NCBI GenBank assembly: GCA_002284615.2
Contig: MU069720.1
Span: 187,817 to 198,851 of the forward strand
Source: Dunaliella salina
Taxonomy: Eukaryota > Chlorophyta > Chlorophyceae > Chlamydomonadales > Dunaliellaceae
Direction: 5' to 3'
Length of the DNA: 11,035 nt
The position numbers were made by a program, and so were the translations under genes. Under the pieces are notes generated by a model. That model did not search any database. It was given only the letters and a program-made list of their open reading frames with translations, and had not been told where the DNA came from. Of the stretch, positions 1-6,277 are shown one piece after another (position 1 is the first letter of the stretch; each line of letters opens with the position of its first letter).

Positions 1-4
1 TCAC

Positions 5-106
5 CTGCATCTGTGTGCCAGCCCACACTGGGGCCAGCAGGCCTGCCTCAGACAGCATGGCTTCCACCTCTAGCACGCCCTGCGCCTGTCCGGCAGCGCC
101 TTTTGC
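5..106 (-). CDS. Candidate internal exon (partial gene), 34 codons
   Basis: Read on the minus strand, this stretch is preceded by an acceptor-like GTGTGCAG and followed at the window edge by CAG then GTGA, a donor-like site. The 102 nt between are exactly 34 stop-free codons. The peptide begins AKGAAGQAQGVLEVEAML, continues SEAGLLAPVWAGTQMQ, and is Ala/Leu-rich and helical in character. The length and the 'AxxGQAQ...LE.EAML.EAG' pattern loosely recall one pentatricopeptide-like helix pair, but that is inference only. The segment SEAGLLAP also resembles the SELDF...WAP segment encoded on the same strand at 2769-3592. The gene would continue to the left, outside the window. Long intron-like repeats lie upstream at 107-700. 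I do not recognise the protein. Confidence 0.4.
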
Positions 107-217
107 CTGCACACATGCATGCCAATGTATGCTCATTCAATTCTTGCCTGCATGCATGCATGCTGATGTACATGCATTACAATCCCATGTAAAAAATTTT
201 AAAATTTTACATGGAAA
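107..217. repeat. GCATGC/ATGCAT-rich low-complexity DNA with an AT palindrome
   Basis: The stretch is rich in GCATGC and ATGCAT words. It includes a perfect 14-bp palindrome GCATGCATGCATGC at 150-163. At 186-213 a 9-bp inverted repeat CATGTAAAA / TTTTACATG flanks a 10-base A/T spacer, a much more AT-rich patch than its surroundings. No gene is visible. If the exon at 5-106 is real, this would be intron. Confidence 0.5.
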
Positions 218-485
218 GGCTGACAGCAACCTTTGCCTGCACATGTACTCATATCAACATTTGCCCATTCAAGCTTGTGTAGGGATGGCTGACAGCACCG
301 CAATCCTACGCAAGCGCATGCCGAGGTATGTCCATTCAATGCTTGCATGGGGATGGCTGACAGCACCGCATTCCCGCATACGCACGTGCATTTCCATTCC
401 ATTTTCGTATGGGGGTTAGCTGACAGCACCGCATTCCCGCGCACATGCATGCCCATGCAAGGTGTACCCGTGCATCGATGCGCCC
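218..485. repeat. Degenerate ~68-bp tandem repeat (GGCTGACAGCACCGCATTCC family)
   Basis: The word GCTGACAGCA recurs near 219, 288, 356 and 419, a spacing of 69, 68 and 63 bp. Each copy continues with a CGCA-rich stretch and a CCATTC block. The period is not a multiple of three and frames on both strands stay open through it, so those frames are best explained by the repeat rather than by a gene. Confidence 0.75.
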
Positions 486-620
486 TACATGGATGTGCCC
501 ATGCATCCACGCACGCTTGTGTATGCCTGTATATATGCCCTTTTGTGCCTGTGTTATGCCTGTTTATGCTTGTGCATGTGGATGACCCAGCATCAGGCAT
601 GTGCTCTTGCATGCGTGCAT

Positions 621-670
621 TTGCACGTGGCTGCACGTGGCTGCACATGGCTGCACGTGGCTGCACATTG
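621..670. repeat. Five-copy 10-bp tandem repeat carrying CACGTG/CACATG
   Basis: Five consecutive decamers read TTGCACGTGG, CTGCACGTGG, CTGCACATGG, CTGCACGTGG and CTGCACATTG. Three contain CACGTG (G-box/E-box core) and one contains CACATG (E-box type, CANNTG). The spacing is one helical turn. Whether any factor binds is unknown. Confidence 0.8.
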
Positions 671-894
671 CTGGCAGCACCTCTGGGTGGGGCAGGCCTG
701 GGCACATGCGTGCCCAATCCCTATGTGCAAACATTTGTAGGGAAGTGCCAGAGCAAAGTTGCAAAGCTGGACAATTCCCTCCCAAAATGGGCATCTTTTA
801 AATATGATCCCTGCATAGGCGCGCCGAAACCTGGGACACTTAGGCATAGTTTCAAAATGTAGAACTGCTTAACAGTCCCTGGTTTTGGCGCATA
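671..894. other. No gene recognised
   Basis: This is the unique-looking stretch between the 10-bp array and the foldback element. Open frames exist on both strands but have no recognisable domain, and they overlap the preceding repeat. Confidence 0.4.
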
Positions 895-1070
895 TGCCTA
901 ACTAGCTGCGGCGTGGACCCTACTTTTTGACACCCTGCTGATCAGCCAGACCACTACGTTGGATATTCTTTAGTGATTTAGAGTCCTTGTACCCAAAAAA
1001 CATCATTGCATAAAAGAATGGGGTGAAATTACCCAGTGATTGGTAAGATTCAGAATTTCAGCCATTTCTC
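895..1070 (+). repeat. Left TIR of the 895-1511 element
   Basis: This is the left arm; the strongest blocks are 895-934 and 969-1044. It also contains a 10-bp perfect palindrome GCTGATCAGC at 937-946 that lies in the less conserved interval between the blocks. Confidence 0.7.
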
Positions 1071-1329
1071 TTAGAAAATTTGCAGCACAGGGGGCGCCAT
1101 AAAGGTCAATTTTTGCAGAGGGGGTAAGCTGAGCATATGCTCCTTTTCTGCGTTTAAAGTACAGTTTTTCACAGCCACTTTATCTGATCGTGAAGAATTT
1201 GGCTTTTAAATGTAGCTGGCATGGCAAGCTACCTGGGCATGTGCGTATATTTGTGTAATTTGCCCTGTGTGAGGAGATATACTGTGTTCATATGGGTCAT
1301 GAAAACCAATTTGCGGTGCTCTTCATGGG

Positions 1330-1511
1330 AAAATGGCAAAAATTGCCACAAAACACCAACCACTGGGCCTTATCACTCCATTTTTTTGCAATGGAATTTT
1401 TTTGAGACAAGGATTCCAAATCACTAGAAATGTTTTAATTTGGTGCAATAGGTGGTCCAGAATGGAAATTTGGTGGTGAAAACTAGGGTTCACGCCGCGG
1501 CTGATTAGGCA
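1330..1511 (-). repeat. Right TIR of the 895-1511 element
   Basis: This is the right arm, inverted relative to the left one; the strongest blocks are 1472-1511 and 1355-1430. A 113-codon open frame on the minus strand (1323-1664) runs through this arm and out of the element. It has no recognisable domain and is not called as a gene. Confidence 0.7.
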
Positions 1512-2290
1512 CGGTCTCTGCGGGTGGCAAGCAATAAGCTTCAGAGCTTGAGAAAGCTTGCAAAACAGAGGATACCAAGCTTCAATCTTGCAAGCCGCAG
1601 AGGACATGCGCAAGGAGCATGCCAAAAACACCTGATTTTGGGCCTTATCTTCCCCCCTCAGCAATTTTTGACCACCTTTCCAGTTTCTGTATATGCAGGA
1701 TGTTCTTACAACATATGAAGGTTACAATTATAAGATTTGGGGAATGAAAAATGGTTTCAGGGTGGAGCTGTGGGCCATTTTTGGGTGATCTGGGGTCCTC
1801 TGATTTTCACAATTTCTCGGTGAATGTGATAATACATGGAATAATGATGGCAGGAAATGGTCATCTTTGAGAAAGGAAACCAGGAAAGGTCACTTCAATG
1901 ATACAGGGGAGGTGTCCACCTCTGGCAAACTTGCACACGCTTTCGAACGTGTAGCTGTGTTTCCACAGGCCCTGTCCAAGATGCGTGAAAAGTGGGGTTG
2001 CCGGTGGAAGCATCGAGAAGCGTTGAATAAAAGACGTTGTGCTTGGCCACACCAGGGGTGATGTAGCAAAGCGTAGCAGTGAGTCGACAAGCTTTTTTTC
2101 CTTTCTTGGGGGCTATTCTGAGCAATTCTGAACCCTGGGCACGCCTCATCAGCTTGAGTGCTGCCATGCACATTGCAAGCACTCAAAGGCACAAGCCAAA
2201 GACAAGATGGGCCAAAAACCAAAGGTCAGAGGTTAGAGAGAGATCTCCGCCTCCCGAGTCCCATACCAGGCACGCAAGGTCAACTCAAGG
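1512..2290. other. No gene recognised; AT-richer unique DNA
   Basis: Composition is closer to 895-1511 than to the GC-richer repeats on either side. Near 1620-1660 the words AAAACACC and GGGCCTTATC occur in the same order and orientation as in the right TIR near 1350-1372, so this may be a decayed fragment of the same element family. Short open frames on both strands at 1861-2222 overlap each other and show no motif. Confidence 0.4.
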
Positions 2291-2482
2291 TGCACAGCAG
2301 CCGTGCAATTGCGGAAGCCTAAAGCGTGTCCCTGTTCCCAGTCCAGCTCAGACAAAACATAGGACTTGCTGCAAAGCGACAAAGCAAACACGCACTTCTG
2401 GGTGCCTCTACCTCCTTCCTTCTACCAGTTCTGCAAGCCCAGCTCAGACAGCACATGCATGTCCATGTGTGCCCCTGTGAGT

Positions 2483-2560
2483 CTCCAATGCCCACACAGC
2501 ACCTGCATGATCTCAGGTATCCACAGCCTGTCCCTGTCTTCCAAATCCAGCTCAACTCAA
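2483..2560 (-). pseudogene. Diverged copy of the SELDF...VLCG exon-like unit
   Basis: The minus-strand frame gives ELDLEDRDRLWIPEIMQVLC, aligning residue for residue with ELDFExRSKLWAPRIxRVLC of the copies at 2769-3592. The first codon aligned with the CTG of the other copies is TGA here, and the GAGGTGGGG boundary is lost. It is therefore an older, probably non-functional copy. Confidence 0.45.
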
Positions 2561-2768
2561 ATGCATGACCCTGAGCTGGGTCAAGGCGAGCTGCTCCACC
2601 CCAAAGCGTGCAGTAAACATGCAAGGCCGGGCCCCTCAAAATTAGTTGGCTCTTGTTCACACCACCCTTGAGCTGTTTGCCCCTCCGCATAGCTGTGCAG
2701 TAAACATGCGAACTGAGCCCTGCGTTGTCAAGCTCCTGCTCAAACCATCCTCAGGCTGTCTGCCCCAC

Positions 2769-2843
2769 CTCAAAGCCACACAGCACCCGCAAGATCCTGG
2801 GCGCCCACAGCTTGCTCCTGCACTCAAAGTCCAGCTCAGACAG
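2769..2843 (-). pseudogene. 75-nt exon-like copy 1 (LSELDFE...VLCGFE)
   Basis: Twenty-five stop-free codons on the minus strand: LSELDFECRSKLWAPRI then LRVLCGFE, ending GAG followed by GTGGGG, a donor-like site. The preceding bases are CATTAG, which would be an in-frame stop if read through or an acceptor AG if spliced. It has the same length and boundaries as the copies at 3064-3138 and 3518-3592. The peptide is helical in character. A match to octatricopeptide-type or FASTK-like helical repeat proteins, common in green algal organelle RNA factors, is possible but only inference. Confidence 0.45.
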
Positions 2844-3063
2844 CTAATGCACGACACTGAGCTGCTCACTTCAGAGCCGTGCAGCAAACGTGCAACCTGA
2901 GCCCCACACAGTCAGGCTGGCTCCTGTACACACCATGCTCAAGCTGTTCGTGCCCCACTTTAAGCCGTGTGCCCCTCTTCAAAGCCGTGCAGTAAACATG
3001 CAAGTAGAGCCCCACACAATTGGTAGGCTCCTGTTCACACAATCCTCAACCTGTTTGCCCCAC

Positions 3064-3138
3064 CTCAAAGCCACACAGCACCCGCGCGATCCTGAACGCC
3101 CACAACTTGCTCCTGTGCAAAAAGTCCAGCTCAGACAG
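3064..3138 (-). pseudogene. 75-nt exon-like copy 2
   Basis: The minus strand reads LSELDFLHRSKLWAFRI then ARVLCGFE, 25 codons with no stop, again ending GAG|GTGGGG. Upstream bases keep the frame open (VVNS before LSELDF), so a somewhat longer exon is possible; there is no AG directly before the CTG. Substitutions relative to copy 1 (W-A-F for W-A-P, L-H for E-C) are point changes without indels. Confidence 0.45.
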
Positions 3139-3275
3139 CGAATTCACGACCTTGGGTCACCCTGAGCTGCTCACTTCAAAGCCATCCAGTGCTGCATGGC
3201 CGAGCCCCATACAGTTAGTTGGCTCCTGTTCGCACCAAGGCACCTCCTCATCAAGCTCATTGTGCCTCACCTGAA

Positions 3276-3515
3276 AGCTGTTTGTGCCTCACCATCCTCA
3301 ACCTGTTTGTGCTTCACCATCCTCAACCTGTTTGTGCCTCGTCATCCTCAACCTGTTTGTGCCTTACCATCCTCAATCTTTTTGTGCCTCACCATCCTCA
3401 ACCTGTTTGTGCCTCACCATCCTCAACCTGTTTGTGCCTCATCATCCTCAACCTGTTTGCGCCTCACCATCCTCAACCTGTTTGTGCCTCACCATCCTCA
3501 ACCTGTTTGTGCCCC
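3276..3515. repeat. 25-bp minisatellite, 9 copies
   Basis: The plus-strand unit is CATCCTCAACCTGTTTGTGC followed by CTCAC. ACCTG or its variant ATCTT falls at 3301, 3326, 3351, 3376, 3401, 3426, 3451, 3476 and 3501, an exact 25-bp period, with a partial copy before it. Because 25 is not a multiple of three and no frame acquires a stop, all three plus frames translate through it with a 25-residue cycle. A single unexpanded unit stands at the equivalent place in the neighbouring 295-bp units, near 2743 and 3040. Confidence 0.93.
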
Positions 3516-3517
3516 AC

Positions 3518-3592
3518 CTCAAAGCCACACAGCACCCGCGCGATCCTGGGCGCCCAGGGCTTGCTCCGGTTCTCAAAGTCCAGCTCAGACAG
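3518..3592 (-). pseudogene. 75-nt exon-like copy 3, joined to the 83-bp array
   Basis: The minus strand reads LSELDFENRSKPWAPRI then ARVLCGFE, with GAG|GTGGGG at the end. Unlike the other copies, the frame continues upstream without a break into RILNCCQAL, part of the 83-bp repeat unit. The longest coding-like run is therefore LPSYGKVFNTQE, RILNCCQAL, SELDFENRSKPWAPRI and ARVLCGFE. This gives the best view of the ancestral domain: two predicted helices with an FNTQE start reminiscent of algal helical-repeat RNA-binding factors (inference). It may be a living exon or a decayed one. Confidence 0.45.
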
Positions 3593-3597
3593 TAGCG

Positions 3598-4002
3598 CCT
3601 GGCAGCAGTTGAGGATGCGCTCTTGGGTGTTGAACACCTTGCCATACGAGGGCAACACCTGCAATAAGGCATTGGCAGCAGTTGAGGATGCGCTCTTGGG
3701 TGTTGAGTACCTTGCCGTATGAGAACAGCACCTGCAAGAAGGCATTGGCAGCACCTGGCAGCAGTTGAGGATGTGCTCTTGGGTGTTGAACACCTTGCCG
3801 TATGAGGGCAACACCTGCAAGATGGCATTGGCAGCACCTGGCAGCAGTTGAGGATGCGCTCTTGGGTGTTGAACACCTTGCCATATGATGGCAACGCCTG
3901 CAAGATGCATAAGCAGCACCTGGCAGCAGTTGAGGATGCGCTCTTGGGTGTTGAGCACCTTGCCGTACGAGGGCAGCAGCTGCGGAAGGAACCAGAACAG
4001 GG
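3598..4002 (-). repeat. ~83-bp tandem array, 5 copies, coding-like on minus
   Basis: GAGGATGCGCTC (or GTGCTC) starts at 3611, 3684, 3767, 3850 and 3932, spacings of 73, 83, 83 and 82 bp. On the minus strand each unit holds a 60-nt core of 20 codons (LPSYGKVFNTQE then RILNCCQ, preceded by V) plus a 23-nt linker that begins GTGCTG and ends TTGCAG. The 73-bp unit lacks ten bases, including the linker's GTG start. Since 83 is not a multiple of three, reading straight through rotates the frame at each copy, and all three minus frames stay open. Minus-strand open frames of 151, 187 and 209 codons here are consequences of this array. Confidence 0.9.
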
Positions 4003-4025
4003 TTGCTTGCTTGTTCAGATGGGCT

Positions 4026-4126
4026 GCATAGTTGCTGTACGCAGGCAGCGCCTGCATAGTTGCAGCACCTGCATAGTCGCTGTACGCAGGCAGCACCTGC
4101 ATAGTTGCTGTACGCAGGCAGCACCT
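4026..4126 (-). repeat. 28-bp tandem repeat (GCATAGTTGCTGTACGCAGG family)
   Basis: Full 28-bp units lie at 4026-4053, 4071-4098 and 4099-4126, with a 17-bp shortened unit at 4054-4070. On the minus strand a unit reads QVLPAYSNYA or similar, matching the QxLPSYGKV start of the 83-bp unit. The two arrays may derive from one ancestral peptide motif. Confidence 0.88.
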
Positions 4127-4345
4127 GTATGGGAAGTATGTTGTTCAAACATGGGCATCACCTGCGAGGGATGCGTACCGGCAGCACGAGGGCAACACCT
4201 GCAGGAGGGCACCTCCGTAGGGTCGCTTGTCTGCCTAGATAGACTTGGTAATCGCTGTACACAGGCAACACCACCTGCACAGAAAGCGTATTGTCCAAAC
4301 ATGGGTAACACCTGCAAGGGATGCATACTGGGACTGTTCAGCTTC
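4127..4345 (-). repeat. Degenerate copies related to the adjacent arrays
   Basis: The motif AACACCTGCA or CATCACCTGCGAGGGATG recurs (near 4156, 4195 and 4308), as do TGTTCAAACATGGGCA / TGTCCAAACATGGGTA (4141 and 4290). On the minus strand these give QVMPMFEQHT and QVLPMFGQYA, again the Q-V-[LM]-P-x-[FY] pattern. Several indels break the frame. The shared pattern suggests an old repeated coding motif now decayed. Confidence 0.5.
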
Positions 4346-4359
4346 TACGACGAACCACG

Positions 4360-4985
4360 GCAGCCGCTGTGAAAATACCCTTCACAAACTCCATCACGCC
4401 TCCCCGACTCGTTGACAGGACTGCTAGAGTCTGTACAGAGTTATGACCATGGCAGCCGCTGTTACCGTTACCCTTTGTAAACCCCATTGAGCCTCCCCTA
4501 CGCGGCTAAAGCAGAACTGCTAGAACCTGCACAAAGTAATGACCGCAGCAGCTGCTGCCACCATTACCCTCTGTGGCCGCTTTAAGGCAGTCCTGCTCCC
4601 GCATGGGGGACGGCACGATGGAGGCTACTGTGACGGCTGTGGCTATCAGCCTTTGCAGACTCTCTTAAGCAGTGCTGCTACTGTATGTATGGGGGTAGGC
4701 TGCATGATGGAGTTTGCCAATAGCTGCGGCGTTTCCTTTTGCTTCTGCAATGCGGCAGCCGCTGTTATCACTGCTCTTTGCAGATGTTTCCAAGCAGTCC
4801 TGCTGCCACATTGGGGGATGAAGGGGGGGGGGGGGAGGGGGCCATGATGGAGCTTGCCAACAGCTGCAACCGCTGAGACCATTACCCTTTGCATACTTTT
4901 TCAAGCAGTCCTGCTTCCACATCAGGGGAGGCATGATGGAGATCACCAACAGCTGCGGCGTTTTTCTGTACCTCTCACCGCAGCT
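4360..4985. repeat. Degenerate ~90-120-bp tandem repeat, about 6 copies
   Basis: Versions of GCAGCCGCTGTTACCATTAC begin near 4360, 4452, 4545, 4635, 4755 and 4866, spacings of 92, 93, 90, 120 and 111 bp. Each is followed by CTTTGCA, AGCAGTCCTGCT, then (from the third copy on) a G-rich block and a GATGGAG block. Minus-strand frames give MWKQDCL / MWQQDCLET in different copies, but the spacing is not in phase and no long conserved frame results. Confidence 0.75.
4823..4841 (+). repeat. Poly-G run, G13-A-G5
   Basis: Thirteen consecutive G, one A, then five G lie inside one copy of the ~100-bp repeat, at the place where sister copies carry only GGGGGA. It is a local homopolymer expansion and could form a G-quadruplex. 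Its exact length may be unreliable in the assembly. Confidence 0.85.
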
Positions 4986-5354
4986 GAAGCCTTGCCATGT
5001 CCACCTCAGTATTCATTCAACCATGCCCATGATCATTGACGTCTGAACTCCTACTTCCATTCTTCCTCCTCACGTCTGTCTCTGTGTTTGCTTTAACCCT
5101 CCTTGGCTTCCACAGGCTGCGTGCATGAGCAAGGTACTGCCCCACCCTGAGTGGGGGAAATAGACAGAGCAGAAAAGCCTCTTGCAGCCCTGGAATGGTG
5201 AGCACGCAGCTCCCCCTTGAGCTTTTTACGTGCAGAAGCAATGATGTCTAACAATCATCACTGCGGCAAATAAAAGACATTGAATGATGATTGGCAAATA
5301 ATCTCCTTTGGGCAATGTCATTCCCACAAAAAAAGCATAGCACAACAGGCACAC
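4986..5354. other. No gene recognised; small hairpin at 5253-5292
   Basis: Short minus-strand frames of 74-85 codons have no recognisable motif. AATCATCA (5253-5260) and TGATGATT (5285-5292) form a perfect 8-bp inverted repeat, and GGCAAATA occurs in direct repeat beside each arm. CCCCAC and GTGGGG around 5140 form a 6-bp stem. Nothing here decides a function. Confidence 0.4.
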
Positions 5355-5569
5355 CTGCACATTGTGCATGTGCTCCTTCTGCCGGTTGACTACAGAGACA
5401 TCCCAAATCTTGAGATTGCAGGTGACCAGCAGCCCAGACTCACTGCCTCTTGTCGTCCTGGCTTGGCAAATTTGGCAAAGCACGGACCATTTATCTCATA
5501 GAAGGGCAATTCCTGGATTTCAGGTGCTACCATTCCATTGGCACACACCAAGAGGACCAGGTTCGAGGC
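5355..5569 (-). pseudogene. WD40-like exon fragment with a frame break
   Basis: On the minus strand, 5569 to 5444 is a stop-free frame encoding NLVLLVCANGMVAPEIQ and ELPFYEINGPCFAKFAKPGR, then QEA. Immediately after, in a different frame, 5441 to 5355 encodes SGLLVTCNLKIWDVSVVN then RQKEHMHNVQ and ends CAG|GTGTGC, donor-like. LxxxxxLKIWDVS is the typical end of a WD40 blade, and the following H fits the start of the next blade. At the junction stands GCA|GTGAGT, a strong donor consensus, but the next possible acceptor leaves an intron of only ~35 nt, so a frameshift in a decayed copy is at least as likely. The gene cannot be named. WD40 assignment rests on one blade-end motif only. Confidence 0.38.
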
Positions 5570-5749
5570 TCAACACCCTCAGCTTCTAAGCATGGAGGGT
5601 GCACCTCCGAGGTGATTGTAGATTCTGCAATTGGAGCACCAAGCTTTGCATCCCAGGTTTACAGGTTTACAGACAAGAAGCCACTCAGTCAAAACGCATG
5701 ACTGCTGGGCTTGCATCCCAGGCACAACCATCTTTCATGCAAAGTTGCC

Positions 5750-5965
5750 CTCAGATCACTGAGCATTAGAGAAAGCACACTTGTGAGCTGCTCACCACCG
5801 CTCCGGCCTTGCGCACATCTGGCCAGCTCCACATGAGTAGATACGCATGAGAGAGATAGAAGTGACACAAATGTTGCAGTAGGCATCTGGCTGTGTTCTC
5901 CGTGAGGGGCCCTACAAGCTCGGCTCAGCGCCACATGGTGTGCCATCTCATAGCGCCCCCTTGAG
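5750..5965 (-). pseudogene. Weak exon-like stretch, unrecognised
   Basis: A minus-strand frame of 85 codons between the two WD40-like pieces contains MAHHVALSRACRA and, further on, SGGEQLTSVLSLMLSDLRAT. RYEMAHHVALSRA resembles helical segments seen in large scaffold or trafficking proteins, but this is an impression without an identifiable family. Splice-like sites are present but not decisive. It is included because it is on the same strand and between two other coding-like pieces. Confidence 0.2.
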
Positions 5966-6052
5966 AATCATACAGCACATGCCTGTAGCTTCTCTACACA
6001 CACTGCTCCTGCACACACAGGCAAAAAGACATCTTGCCCTTCTGGTCCTCAC

Positions 6053-6102
6053 CTGGTGGTACTCTCCCCGCAACATGGGCGCTGCCAGCAGCTTGTAGCC
6101 AT
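6053..6102 (-). CDS. Candidate 50-nt exon (DGYKLLAAPMLRGEYHQ)
   Basis: On the minus strand GCTGCATGCAG precedes and GTGAGG follows, giving a well-formed acceptor and donor around 50 nt. With one base from the previous exon these encode DGYKLLAAPMLRGEYHQ, ending in phase 0. The frame is open upstream as well (LASQIKKLSVLVCLLHA), so the exon could be longer. The product is unknown. Context: other coding-like minus pieces lie at 5355-5569 and 6180-6262. Confidence 0.33.
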
Positions 6103-6179
6103 CTGCATGCAGCAAACACACGAGGACAGACAATTTTTTAATTTGGGAAGCGAGGTCTATAAAAAATGTGCGCGAGCAT

Positions 6180-6262
6180 GCATTGAGAAGATGATTTGTG
6201 TCCACACTCCACACTGCCAGGGATGCAGCTTCCTCTGCCTTTGATGAGCTGAGCTCCAAACG
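6180..6262 (-). CDS. Candidate WD40-like exon piece (AVWSVDT)
   Basis: The minus strand encodes RLELSSSKAEEAASLAVW followed by SVDTNHLL. SLAVWSVDT matches the x-[LI]-x-[VI]-W-[ST]-V-D end of a WD40 blade. Together with LKIWDVS at 5355-5441 this suggests one minus-strand WD40-containing gene or relic. Exon limits are not fixed; GAGCTCAG at 6249-6256 is a possible acceptor. The identification is tentative. Confidence 0.3.
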
Positions 6263-6277
6263 TTGAGGCACGAGTAG

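Larger units (their letters stand above)
895..1511. mobile_element. Non-autonomous DNA transposon-like element with long imperfect TIRs
   Basis: The left end, starting TGCCTAACTAGCTGCGGCGT at 895, matches the reverse complement of the right end, which starts TGCCTAATCAGCCGCGGCGT and reads inward from 1511. By eye 32 of the first 40 positions agree. After a less similar stretch the match resumes: 969-1044 (TAGTGATTTAGAGTCCTTGT ... CCCAGTGATTGGT) pairs with the reverse complement of 1355-1430 (TAGTGATTTGGAATCCTTGT ... CCCAGTGGTTGGT). Weaker similarity, including a shared GCCATTT, extends to about 1070 on the left and 1330 on the right, leaving a core of ~250 bp. No transposase domain is seen in the core. 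The flanks 886-894 and 1512-1520 do not match as a 9-bp target duplication, so the exact ends are uncertain or the duplication has decayed. It could be a MULE-like or other long-TIR foldback; the family is not identified. Confidence 0.72.
2300..3600 (-). repeat. Composite tandem repeat with ~295-bp units (exon-like core plus intron-like spacer)
   Basis: The plus-strand word CCAGCTCAGACA (or a close variant) recurs at 2343, 2439, 2547, 2831, 3126 and 3580. The word CCCCACCTCAAAGCCACACA recurs at 2763, 3058 and 3512. The 2763-to-3058 period is 295 bp. The last interval is 454 bp because a 25-bp minisatellite has expanded inside it. A second shared block, GCCGTGCAGTAAACATGC and variants, appears near 2602, 2691, 2875 and 2981, so the unit itself has an internal ~100-bp sub-duplication. 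Read on the minus strand, the conserved core is coding-like and the rest looks like spacer. Confidence 0.75.

Noticed and set aside
199..717. 172-codon minus-strand open frame as a gene
   Set aside because: It runs through the 68-bp and 10-bp repeats, whose periods are not multiples of three, and its translation is a shifting echo of those repeats.
886..1520. 9-bp target-site duplication flanking the foldback element
   Set aside because: The bases at 886-894 and 1512-1520 do not match, so no duplication is claimed.
1323..1664. 113-codon minus-strand open frame as a gene
   Set aside because: It crosses the right TIR and leaves the element, has no recognisable domain, and overlaps the foldback structure that explains the sequence better.
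3276..3515. CRISPR-like regular direct repeats
   Set aside because: The repeats are head to tail with no unique spacers, and there are no cas genes; it is a minisatellite.
3196..3722. Three overlapping plus-strand open frames of 103-167 codons
   Set aside because: The exact 25-bp period rotates one stop-free unit through all three frames, so these are translations of the minisatellite.
4539..4949. Overlapping frames on both strands in the ~100-bp repeat
   Set aside because: Spacing between copies is not in phase, the frames are open on both strands, and one contains the poly-G run as a proline string.
5548..5580. tRNA-like GGTTCGA (B-box) at 5560
   Set aside because: The flanking bases do not form a T stem, and no A-box or acceptor stem can be found upstream.
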